From the NCBI GenBank assembly GCA_010015745.1, contig ML978179.1:248001-312000 (forward strand): a stretch of DNA of 64,000 nucleotides, read 5' to 3'. Below the pieces are notes generated by a model. The model was not told the DNA's origin and searched no databases. It saw nothing but the letters and a program-made list of their open reading frames with translations. Made by a program: the position numbers and the translations under genes. Below are positions 11,604 through 21,581 of the stretch, one piece after another. Source of the stretch: Setomelanomma holmii (Eukaryota; Ascomycota; Dothideomycetes; Pleosporales; Phaeosphaeriaceae). Numbering within the stretch: the first letter of the stretch is position 1; every line of letters starts with the position of its first letter.

Positions 11604-12408
11604 GCTGCGGATTGGCCAAGGTGTGTTTGTGGGGTGGAGGGACAAGGAAGGTGGTTTGCGACGATATTTAAACAAGAGCAATCAGCAAACGCAGCGCGCA
11701 GAACTGAGGTGCAGCAAACAGCAGAATCTGAATTACACGGGACCGCAATTGAAGATATTGAGAAAGTATTAAAACTTGTAAGAGACAGAAGTGTATTCCC
11801 TGCACGTGCGAAAGAAATTAGCGAATCCGTAGTGACTGCTCGATTGAAGCAGCTCATGATTCTCCACTGATGCCGCACAGTAGTTTGCGCCCAGTCCGAT
11901 GCACGAGAACTTTTAATTAGGGTCTGCATCTACGCCTTTAGCGTCTGCTCTGATGATGACGTGGGACGCATTATCGTGTGTTGTCGTTTTATCGAGATTG
12001 GAAGACGTGAGCGTGGAAGTAGTGGCCGGCAGATGCAGTCTGTTGCCAAAATTGTTTGTAGCAATAGTTGAAGATAATACATCCACATGTACCATAGCAC
12101 TATGCGTAGAGCACACAGTCTCTCTCGGTCTTGAGGATGATAATGAAGATGAAATGCTCAGGTGAACACCAAGACATCCACGAAGTGAGGATCACTGGAT
12201 GGCGCCTTCCCTAAGCGGGACTAGCGCTTGCAATTCACACCATCCCGGTGCGACAACTGTGGCACGTCAAGTCATCGCAATCTCGCATTACGCCTGCCGC
12301 GCCCTCGCCGTCGCCCTGATTCTCTTCTCCAACTGCATCGACGCGTGGCTGGAGAGTCTGACGCGCGCGTCATCCGTCTCCTACCACAACGACTCCCCGC
12401 GATGCGCC
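11604..12408. promoter_or_regulatory. divergent intergenic region (Gfd2-like / ING-like)
   Basis: About 800 bases separate the start codons of two divergently transcribed genes, so it must contain both promoters. No specific site can be assigned by eye. An in-frame ATG at 12199 would extend the ING protein by 70 residues, but the sequence before 12409 is not family-like. Confidence 0.45.
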
Positions 12409-14961
12409 ATGGCTGAAGCAGAGGAGCCTCAACCCGCGGCGAACCCAGACGCCCAGACGACCGTCAACGACTTCCTCGACTACACTGAATTCTTCCCCTC
12501 GGATCTTGTGCGCTCGCTGACGCTGATTGGCAACCTGGACGCCACGTATCGCGATGCCGTCCAGCAAGTCCACGAGCTCACTGCAGAGTACGGACAGCTC
12601 CCAACCCTGCCCGAGCAGGAGCGCCGCGACCCGGTATTACTACGCAAGCAAATCTCCCAGTACCTCCAGAAGGCGATCAGCCAGCGCGAATATGCCTTTA
12701 CCGAGGCATCGCGGCTCTATGAAGTGACGGTGCGCCATTGCCAGCGCTCCTCCATAATCAAGCGCAAGCTCCAGGCACAACCACAGCCGCCGTCTCGCGA
12801 TCCGACGCCCCCGCCCGTCTCTCCACAGGCCCAGCGAGCGCTTCACCGCACGTACGAGCGCACCCCGCACCTGCGCTTGACCTTTGATGGCGGCCGACAT
12901 GGCGCGAGTGCTGCACGACCGCGAGATCGCCACAGGAAGCCCGGTCAGCTGCCCTCGCGACGCCCAAGGGCTCATAGTGCATCCTCAGACTCGTCTGATG
13001 GCTCAGACACGCGCTCCAACATTGACCTCATCACGTCGCCCAGGAAGATCAAACAGCGCAGAGACAGACACAGGGATAGACATGGCCCGCCTGCCCGCGC
13101 GCGGCCGCCCGGTGTGCTAGGCACGAACGTTCACAGCTCCATCGCAGGAATATCGACTAGCAATGCCCTCGCGCAGCTTGCGCCGCCCCCGCCGGATGCC
13201 CAGCCTGGCAGCAAATGGGCGCCATGGTTGAAGCTCACTGAATACGAGATGGCAGTTCTCAGGAAACAGATGAAGAAGAATGCTGTCTGGACTCCAAGTC
13301 TGACCATGGTCAATCGCGAGCTCGAGCGGAAACATCGCACGCAGGCGGATTACGACCGGGAGAAGCAGCGCTGCGAAGAGACAGGCGAGGAGATGCTGGA
13401 CGAGGAGCCAGAGTCGCTGCAGCAGTTGATGAACAACTCTGGGTTGGGACAATTGGCGCAGGTGGGACCTGTCGCTGACCCTGCGGAGCCTGCACGAGAA
13501 GAGCCTCGCGAGGATGGAGGCACCATCAGCATTCGTCTGAAGCCGCCAGAGGCGCAAGATGGCAGGAAGCTAGATCGCCTGTCGCAGCGCCAGCAAGCAA
13601 TGCGCGACGCGCAAGAGCTGGAGAACGTTTCCTCCAAATTGCAGCAAGCAGCCGAGAACATGAAGGAGGCTATGACGGCGCCGGGTGTCGCCACGCCACT
13701 ATCACAGAAGAAGAAGTCTGCTTCACGGCCATCGAATAAGCGGAAGCGCGACAATACACCCCCAGCAGCCACCGAAGAGACCCTCGATACTCTGCGAGAA
13801 GCGTCAGTCGCCACTCAGGACAGCGGGACGAGGCAACCAGAGCCGAAGCGTCCACGCTTGCAACTGCAGCTCAAGGCAACATCATACAATGACACAGCGT
13901 CACCCGCGCCCACTGCCGGTTCCGCACTGTCAACACCTAGAGGGACGCCGTTGTCTGTCGAGCCCTCGCCTGCTGCACAGACACCTGTACCGATCCCTGA
14001 GCCGAAGAAGGCCGCCAGTAATGGCGTCACAGTCCAGATTCCGCTCGCGCCTGCTGGTCCCAGCACACCAAAAGTCAACAAGGCGGCGCCAGCGGATCTT
14101 AGTCAACCATCGTCTCCCACTGTTCCATCTCCAATTGAGTCCCCAGCATCTCCCGATCTCGTAGAACCTGAGGCGCATGAAGACCTCATTGGCTCACCTT
14201 CTCCGCCGCCTGCACAGCCTGCTGCCACCGCCACTGCAGCTTCGTCGCGTCCGCGTAGGGAGTCTCTTGCACCAAAAGCTGCCAGCCCGCCTGAACCGCC
14301 TGCCCAGCCTCTCAAGTCATCGAAAGCCACAACACCTATTCCAGACTCTATTCCTGATGCTCCAGTTTATGCAACACGGCCGCGCTCCGCACGGGGTCAT
14401 GTTCCGACGCCAAAGGCACAGAGCGAAGAGCCCAAACCCAATGACATCGCCAGAATTGCACATGAAAGTCGCCGCCATAGTATCTTTAGCCAATCTGCAC
14501 TAACAGCTCCCCCACCGACCCGCATGAGCACGCGTAGGAAGCCGCCGCCAAAGGGTGAGGTCACTGCTGCAGAGGATGGGCAGAAGACTGTGACAAATGT
14601 CAAGCGTTCGCAGGGCAGCAAGAACAAGAAGAAGAAGAAAGCGGAGGAAGAGCCGGAGCCGGTGGACGATATTGATCCCGACGAGCCCAGGTACTGCATT
14701 TGTGACGATGTCAGTTACGGGCCGATGATCTCATGCGACAATAACGTGAGTATACAGGTCCACACTTCAGACGTCGCGACTAACAAACCGCAGTGCGACA
14801 AGGAATGGTTTCACATGCCGTGTGTCAATATGACCGAAGCGGACATTCCGTCACGTCGGTCGAAGTGGTATTGTCCAGACTGTCGAGCAGCACTCGGAGT
14901 CGATGCATATGGAAACCCTTTGGTACCGCCGCCTCTGCCAGGTCGTCGTGGTAACCGGTAG
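12409..14961 (+). CDS. ING-family PHD-finger chromatin protein
   Basis: Subunit type found in histone acetyltransferase/deacetylase complexes, reading H3K4me3. The N-terminal ING domain is intact (residues ~15-115: NDFLDYTEFFPSDLVRSL, then LIGNLDATYRDAVQQVHEL and the basic KRKLQAQ end). A long Pro/Ala/Ser-rich disordered middle follows, with a basic KNKKKKKAEEE cluster. The C-terminal PHD finger is Cys4-His-Cys3: CICDDVSYGPMISCDNN, then after splicing CDKEWFHMPCV, WYCPDCR. The 48-nt intron 14746..14793 (GTGAGT...CCGCAG) is a multiple of three and stop-free, so the unspliced frame is also open; removing it is required to rejoin the PHD zinc ligands. At ~834 residues it is longer than yeast Yng2/Pho23. 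The start at 12409 has a good context (GCCATGG). Confidence 0.9.
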   Translation: MAEAEEPQPAANPDAQTTVNDFLDYTEFFPSDLVRSLTLIGNLDATYRDAVQQVHELTAEYGQLPTLPEQERRDPVLLRKQISQYLQKAISQREYAFTEASRLYEVTVRHCQRSSIIKRKLQAQPQPPSRDPTPPPVSPQAQRALHRTYERTPHLRLTFDGGRHGASAARPRDRHRKPGQLPSRRPRAHSASSDSSDGSDTRSNIDLITSPRKIKQRRDRHRDRHGPPARARPPGVLGTNVHSSIAGISTSNALAQLAPPPPDAQPGSKWAPWLKLTEYEMAVLRKQMKKNAVWTPSLTMVNRELERKHRTQADYDREKQRCEETGEEMLDEEPESLQQLMNNSGLGQLAQVGPVADPAEPAREEPREDGGTISIRLKPPEAQDGRKLDRLSQRQQAMRDAQELENVSSKLQQAAENMKEAMTAPGVATPLSQKKKSASRPSNKRKRDNTPPAATEETLDTLREASVATQDSGTRQPEPKRPRLQLQLKATSYNDTASPAPTAGSALSTPRGTPLSVEPSPAAQTPVPIPEPKKAASNGVTVQIPLAPAGPSTPKVNKAAPADLSQPSSPTVPSPIESPASPDLVEPEAHEDLIGSPSPPPAQPAATATAASSRPRRESLAPKAASPPEPPAQPLKSSKATTPIPDSIPDAPVYATRPRSARGHVPTPKAQSEEPKPNDIARIAHESRRHSIFSQSALTAPPPTRMSTRRKPPPKGEVTAAEDGQKTVTNVKRSQGSKNKKKKKAEEEPEPVDDIDPDEPRYCICDDVSYGPMISCDNNVSIQVHTSDVATNKPQCDKEWFHMPCVNMTEADIPSRRSKWYCPDCRAALGVDAYGNPLVPPPLPGRRGNR

Positions 14962-15684
14962 GCCCTTCCTTTCTCTTCGTTCGAGTGCGTACTGAATCTT
15001 AAGAGGGGATGGAGTACTTAAGGGCAACTAGGTCTGCTTGAGCGCACATCTGCAACGAGACAAACGACGGACAACTTAATGGCGAAGACGATAGGCATTG
15101 GATCGCTATGGGCCGTAGGACAGTATGACGTTTTTTCGTCGTGCAAGCACTCGCTGGGGTTCACGTTCTTTCGAGCAGCGTCAACAGCGCTGCATTATTC
15201 AAGGGTCCAGGGTCATGGTGTCTGGAGTATGCAGCTTGCTCTACGGACAACTGCTGTGAGGACATTGAGCATCATCAATGTAGTCTTCTGAAATCACCAA
15301 CCATGCATCATGGATATATTACGCCGCTCCATTTCTCTCTGATGGTATACAGCCATGTCTAAAAAATAAAATAAAAGGCTGTAGCGGGAGATGTGCAAGC
15401 TTTGACTTGCAAACTTCGCTGAGCCGCGCTGGCGGTAGGGATTAGCGAACACGGGCGAGGGGTGAGGGGCTAGTAGCTGAACTGAACGTCCAACCTGAAA
15501 CATGAACAACAAGTGCTCGCGCAATTCTCCGATAACAGACCCCATCGTGCCTCTGAGTACTCACATAACGCTGTCGCATACCTGAACGATCCTACTGGAA
15601 CTACTGCAAAGCTTTTACTACTTTAGGTCGCCATATACACCTTGAAGCCACGTACCAGCCCACAAAGCTGAGATTCGGACGATC
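14962..15684. other. intergenic, nothing recognised
   Basis: Between two co-directional genes. Short ORFs only, and no repeat or RNA signature seen. Confidence 0.4.
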
Positions 15685-17049
15685 ATGCCGATCTTCGCAA
15701 CATTTGTGCTGGGCAAGAAGGAGAACTACTTCTTCAACACTCCGACACACTGGGCATGGTAAGCAACGCATCTGTGTATCTCTAGAGTCGCTTCGGCATA
15801 TGTATTCGAGGGGCTAGAGCTCGGGTAAGCGGCACCAGCAGGATTGACTGCATGGTCAAGTACATCCTGGCGCAATACCCATTTTCTGATTGATATGAAC
15901 ATACCTAATGGCATCCTTAGCTGATCACGTGTAGGCACAACCTGCCGCCAGATATCGAGGCACTCTTTACAAAGACACCAGCCATCAAGGACGTTATCGA
16001 GTTCGCGCTAGGCAGCAACGGGACGTATTTTGTTTCTTATCGAGACCATGACGGTCAGGTACTTTGCAAGCATTACAACTTGCCCAATGCTCTGACCTCG
16101 TGGCTGTACTGCTCTCAACCTACTGTTGTCCGGGATTTGACCACGATGAGCATCACCCTTGGACCGTACGACTCTTACTATGCCTGGGATAAGGCTTCGG
16201 CATCGTGGTCGAACCTGCCTCCCAAGCTTGAAAAGTCGATCCTGAATCGCCTGGAAAGCCAAGATACCTGGAAGACGACTTGGAAAGCGAATGGAGCAGA
16301 AGCACCGAGTTTTGTGAGCTTGGGCGCGGATGAGGCGTACTGGATGAGGACAATAAGCGGAGGCGGATGCTGGGACCTGAAGTGTAGCACACCTCCCAAG
16401 AACCCCGGGGCGACAGACGGCATGGCCGGCTTGAGAGGAATGAACAAGTATCTCGAGGATAGCAGTGACTTCAGTGGGATCGCGGTAAGCTCCTTCGGCA
16501 CCTGCAACTCTCCATGTGTCGATGACACGCTGACAGTCCCAGGGTCTCCATCTATTTCCATCGCATCCTGATGCCTACGTACTTATCACCACAGCGGGAA
16601 AATCTTTCTCGAACTTGCCTGAATTTACGTGGGTCGACTACAACAAGATCTCACCAGCACTTCCATCTTTCGTGCAGAGCATGCAGCCGATACCGCCCAT
16701 TCCACAACCCAAACAGCCAGCCATTGCTCAGGCACCAGTTCCGCCGGCCATGCAATCGCACGCAGCGGTACAGCCTCAGCCAGTGATGCAACGGCAGCCA
16801 TTCGTCCAATACCAGCAAGCATATCAACAACCATATGTCCAGCCACAGCAAAATCACAACTGTTGTCCACCTACCGGGCTCGGAGCGCCACATAATTGCT
16901 GTCCGCAGCAGCCAACTCAACCAAGACCAGCATCAGCATACGCGTATGGTGCGCCGCTCGGATCGCAATTCTACACCAATCCGCCTGCGGAGGGACAACA
17001 GAGTGGTTACACCAATGGAGGCTACGCTGGCGGGCCAGTGTATCGATAG
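15685..17049 (+). CDS. fungal-specific hypothetical protein, Pro/Gln-rich C-terminus
   Basis: Three exons: 15685..15758, 15935..16484, 16543..17049 (introns 176 and 58 nt), 454 residues. Both junctions restore frame (Trp codon split at the first). I do not recognise a named family. The N-terminal two thirds look like a folded domain with repeated aromatic strands (FATFVLGKKENYFFNTP, FVSYRDHDGQVLCKHYNLP, SFVSLGADEAYWMRTISGGGCWDL). This resembles fungal proteins that repeat Trp/Phe-rich strands. The C-terminal ~140 residues are Pro/Gln/Ala/Tyr-rich with two Asn-Cys-Cys-Pro motifs (HNCCPPTG, HNCCPQQP) and are probably disordered. No signal peptide. Confidence 0.7.
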
Positions 17050-17361
17050 AAATACTTATGGTAGGGGTCCGGGGGCGCGAGAGTGAGAGTTGGGTGTTCG
17101 AAATCGAGGTCGAGGTCGAGAAGGCGCTGTGCGTTGATATACCCCAAGCTAATTCCGTCATATACAATATCATCTCACTTCTCGTTACTGGCTCCTGTTA
17201 GGCACACGACCTATGCCGCGTGAGAATAGTCAGCGGGACTTTGAATCGAATGACGATGTGGGAGCCTCGGAACCTTCCCGTCACTGGGGTGGTCGAACAG
17301 CATAGTTGCTTTGGCGCGCGCCTTCCTCGATTGGCTCACGTGAGAACCAGTGGCCCCTTCC
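17050..17361. other. intergenic
   Basis: 3' flank of the preceding gene and 5' flank of the ankyrin-like ORF. No signature seen. Confidence 0.4.
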
Positions 17362-17847
17362 ATGTTAAATTCGCACCCCTCACATAGTCTCACGAGCCCC
17401 CGCCACCTTGATATGGCGGAGCTACTGCTCGATCTGGGCGTCAATATCGATGAAAGCTTCGAGTCCCGTGGCCATGGTATGCTGCGCCTTCCCATCGATG
17501 CTGCAATAGATAGCGACAAAGTCTTGGCAATGGGACATTTGCTTGGACATGGCGCCCACATCAACGTTGACTCATCCATGGTCAGGCTCAAATTCTGGAG
17601 TCTTCAAGCCAGCCAACAACTCGGCAACTATCGGGACGACATAGTGAAATACTACTATACGGCAAAGTTGACGGACGTCGACAATGCGGCGATAGACAAG
17701 GCTAGATCTGCACGTCCTCTCATGCATGATGTTGGGCATGACGAAGAGTGGTGCACCAAAGTCTGGGAGCTGCTCCAAGTTCAGGAGCATTACAATGTTC
17801 CAGGAGCGAAGGTCTACGGCGAGCACATGCTGGCAACTGGACTTTGA
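17362..17847 (+). CDS. short ankyrin-like ORF
   Basis: 161 codons from ATG 17362. Residues ~15-75 resemble two degenerate ankyrin repeats (LDMAELLLDLGVNID, then LPIDAAIDSDKVLAMGHLLGHGAHIN), with the typical helix-turn spacing and Gly-Ala/Val-x-Ile-Asn ends. The rest is helical and charged with no recognised domain. Fungal ankyrin proteins are usually much longer, so this is either a small gene, the last exon of a longer one, or a relic. Confidence 0.4.
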   Translation: MLNSHPSHSLTSPRHLDMAELLLDLGVNIDESFESRGHGMLRLPIDAAIDSDKVLAMGHLLGHGAHINVDSSMVRLKFWSLQASQQLGNYRDDIVKYYYTAKLTDVDNAAIDKARSARPLMHDVGHDEEWCTKVWELLQVQEHYNVPGAKVYGEHMLATGL

Positions 17848-18170
17848 GTAACGAGAGTGATGGAGCTCGTCGCAATACGCGACACATTTGGAGATGGTTG
17901 AGTATCTGCACCGAGAAAGAGGGTGCTGAGCGAACATGGAAAGACGTGTCTCGAAGAGCCTCAACGAGATTTTCATGACCTCAGATAATCAATGCATCTA
18001 ACGAGTCTCTTCGGATCTATCTTTGCAAGGCAATAAGACCAGCAGTCGAACTTGTAACTGTATCTGAGTGAGAGCGAAAGCCCGAAGTGTCATATGAGAA
18101 AAGACTGTCAAGCTCGACTTTTCAAAAAAGAACCTGCAAAATTTCTAACAATGCATCATTGGTTGACGTA
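17848..18170. other. convergent intergenic gap
   Basis: Between the ankyrin-like ORF (plus) and the zinc-finger gene (minus). Nothing recognised. Confidence 0.4.
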
Positions 18171-20024
18171 TCATTGAGTCCACAGGGGCATTGCGAAACC
18201 AGTAAAAGGCTCGTTACATGAAGTATCTGGACCAGGCGGGAAAATGGCGTCCCAGTCAATCCATTCGCTTGATGGTGTTGGTGCAGGAGCGTGGTCCCAA
18301 GGCACTGCCCGGAATGAAGTTTGCTGCTCAGGTTGTCTGCGACGTGGAGTAGTGGGGTCGGGCGGGTCGGTAACTGCTGTTACAGAGAGCGACATGATTC
18401 GTGATGTATTCGCATTCAGCGGTGCAGGCTGTTCGTTGTGTGTGACGGGCTGTGTCGATGTCGAGCTCAAGGTCGAAGTCGTGCTAGTCCGACGATCGGA
18501 AAGTGACGGCACAGGTAGGGTCGAGGTGTCGAAAGAGCTAAGAAGTTCGTCTTCGCATCTTCGAATGATCTGCGCAACTTGCTGCAGTAATTGTTGTTCG
18601 ACCGGCCCTGGTAGTTGACCAGCTGTCGTGACGAGCTCTTGCTGAACACGTCGAAGAAGTTCGCGGCGAAAGCGCCTCGAGTCTTCGCTTGGGGACTCGA
18701 CATCATAGACTAGACGACGTCAGTCAAGTATGAGAGGCAAGAGGCAAGGTAACTTGGGCTTACACGGCGATGGGATATCTTCGGCCGAGACATGTGGAAA
18801 GAGGAGCCGATATACGTCTCTCCACTTGTCTTCTTCTAGGCGCAGAGCGGGTGACCTTTTGCGCAGCGCTTTCAACGTCTCCCTGTCGATACCTTCGATA
18901 GGTTGGGGAGTGGAGACTTGGCAGTATGCTGACCGGAGATGGTTCGATAGATCTGAGTCGGCATCGAACATCGTGTAGCATCGCGGACAATAGATTGACT
19001 GAGCATGAGCACGATACAGATGCTCTTTCATCCGATGAACAGTCGGCCATCCTGGTCCTGGACATGTGCGACGATTTCGATAGCGGTTCGGCTCGTGTTT
19101 GAAGAAAGGACAGGCAAATCGTGCACCTGTGTCTGAACTTTCTACGGTGGCTAGTGAGCCCCTGCGACGCTTGTTGGACCCTTCATCATCATCTTCATTT
19201 GGTAACGAATGATCGTCTGTTCTCGATTTGCGTTTTCCAGCACTTTGAGATGCTTTGCGACTGCTTTGGTGAGACGTATAGCTATTAGCGCTGGCGGTAG
19301 TACCGTTGCTGCCATTGTGCTGCTTGAAGGCAGCGCAACGTAAATTGACCTCGATTTTGCGCATGATAATGCCGATGGTCTTGACAGCAGATCTCGACAG
19401 TTCAGATCGTGCTCCACCATTGTAGGTATTGAACTCATCTTCGCTCAAGTCAGTGGTACTGTACATGTCACAACTGCTGGCTGATGTGATCGACGTGATT
19501 GATAGCACACGTTCTTTGGGCCGGTCGTGAGACGGAAGATTGTCTTTGATCCAGTTTTCAATATCTTCGTCTTGGTTTGCGAAACTGAGCTGTTCCTTGT
19601 CGTGAAGTTCGCTATGGCACCTACTATGTGACGTCGGTATTTGTGAGGGTGTGCCAAGCAGTAGTCTGCTTCCCTTGGTTGGCTCGATGGCCAATGGATT
19701 GCTGGTCACACTTGCCCTTTGCTTCAGCGAAAGCGAATCAACGAACGAGTTTGCGCATGCAGAGTCGTTCTTGAAGAAAGGCACTGCTGACGGCAGAGGT
19801 GCGATGAATATGTCTAGCGAGGTGTTAGCGTTGTGGCCCCTACAAAGGCCATGCAACATACGCTGGTCGGCGTCCAAATAGTCAAGCGGCGAGAGCGCAA
19901 TGTCCAAGTCACTGTTATAGCCCGAGTCTCTTGTTCTCGAGGAGGACAGCGAGTCGCGTCTCGATATGTCCTTGGTTGTGCTCAGCCTCGGCAAGCTGTT
20001 TTGCCTGCAAGGCGTTGATGCCAT
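18171..20024 (-). CDS. fungal C2H2-like zinc-finger protein of unknown function
   Basis: Two exons: 20024..18764 and 18709..18171 (54-nt intron, GTAAGC...CTAG), 599 residues. The middle carries a conserved fungal block: FACPFFKHEPNRY, then a RTCPGPGW segment and an HRMKEHLYRAH helix, then YCPRCYTMF with a later His and Cys (SNHLRSAYC). These give two atypical Cys/His zinc fingers. Many ascomycete paralogues share this pattern, often in putative regulators or next to effector domains. The rest is Ser/Thr-rich and low-complexity, with a nuclear-signal-like GSNKRRRG. After the fingers a charged helix precedes the disordered tail. DNA binding is not shown. ATG 20024 is the first in frame. Confidence 0.8.
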
Positions 20025-21581
20025 CTTTGCCTTTGCGCAGAATCTATACGGCACAATTGCTCCAATTCGCAAAGTCAAAGTATGAGAAGATGATATGTGA
20101 TGGGCAAACGAAGAAAAGTTGTACGCCTCGTAAAGGCGATGACGGGTGCCTGAGAGCTATCAAGTACTCGACCCCACTGCGCATTCGCGCAAACGTGGGA
20201 AGTGTCAGCTAGCTTGGGGGTTGCATCGTACCCTTCATCCGCCTGGTTCCAGGCACACGTAGCATGCGACCCAGTAAACGTCCTCCATAGTCCCGCGGGA
20301 GTACGGCAACGGCAGGTGGGACAAGGATGATGTGGCTGTGTGGTTATTGATGAGTGATGCTTGCTCGCAGTTCCGGTGAACGGGTCAGCGGTGCACAGGC
20401 CAATTCGACACGTGGAGAACGGCAGCTAGTTCTTAATTTGGACGGTGCTGAAGCTGGAACGTCGATTGCTGTGCGCATCTGCGCCTTGTTCATCACCACC
20501 ATCAGCACTTCGAACTACATGAGATCCCCTCCTTTCGTTCGCCACTTTGGAAAGATGGTAACTTCTCGTAGTATTCACACTTCACAATTCCGAGAACGCG
20601 GGGGTTGCTTATTCACCATGCCAAAATGCGCCATTGGTTCCTGAAACTCAACTGCATCGATTTTGTGCCATCCGTATGGTCCTCGACATCTCATATAGCA
20701 TCAATCCCTGCAATAGAACCTCAGCGACTGCCTTCAGCCCTCTTTTTCGAGTGATGGACGGCGACCAGCCCCCTTCATACATGATCCTACCAGAAATCAA
20801 TGTCGAACGTGAACTGACTTTAAGCCTCGCTCCAGGATCATATACAGCCTCTGCTACCGTCCACAGCTTCAGGACTTTCAGATTCACTTTCAAATGCAAG
20901 CCTCATTTTCTTCCACCATCACTATTGATCGCCCAAAGTACTCAGGCTGGTAGCTCAGCTCCGAACAGCAGAAGCTGTTCCAGACTAAACTTCATCCCTC
21001 CTGGCATCAGAGTTACTGAAGATATCGAGTGGCAGACGATGGTCGATATCATATTTGATAGCTTAATGAAAAGTTTCTGGAGTCAATCAGTCAAAATTGC
21101 AGTAACTGGTAGTGATAAAACGTACTGGTAACACCACGAGCAGCTCAAACCTCTTTGATGGTCGTCGAAGGAACATAACACTCGAGAATGCGATCGAACA
21201 ATTCGGCTGGGAGATCTTCAAGCCTCGATCGCTGAGCCATGTCGCTCGATCTGGGAATCGAGGGAAGTGTCGCTTGACAATCTTGGTAAGTTGAGCGCGA
21301 GTTAAGGAGACAGGTCGTGGGTGAGTGAGTCTGTTTTTACATGGTTCGCTCCGTGTTGTTATATAAGGAGCGTAAGGGGTACGAGCTAACGACTGCAGCG
21401 GCAGTCGCGACGGTGATGCACTCACCGCAAAGCGGTAGTTGTTCTTTTCCCAATAACATTGCCTGACGTAATCCGGGAGTCTGCAATCATGGTTTGTATG
21501 GCCTTATCCGCAGGACCATATTCAGGTATTAACATATACATATTCACTATGAATCCAAAGGACAATTACCCCACCCATCAA
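20025..21581. other. long intergenic region, no supported gene
   Basis: About 1.5 kb between two minus-strand genes. Frames at 20634-21131 (plus) and 21425-21087 (minus) are open for 110-165 codons, but neither has a domain, signal peptide or spliceable continuation I can defend. It includes the 5' region of the zinc-finger gene and the 3' flank of EFR3. Confidence 0.4.

Noticed and set aside
12199..12408. 70-residue N-terminal extension of the ING protein
   Set aside because: Frame is open from ATG 12199, but the extension has no ING-family similarity; ATG 12409 has better context and directly precedes the ING domain.
20634..21131. 165-codon plus-strand ORF
   Set aside because: No domain, no signal peptide, no spliceable neighbours; the low conservation feel does not support a gene.
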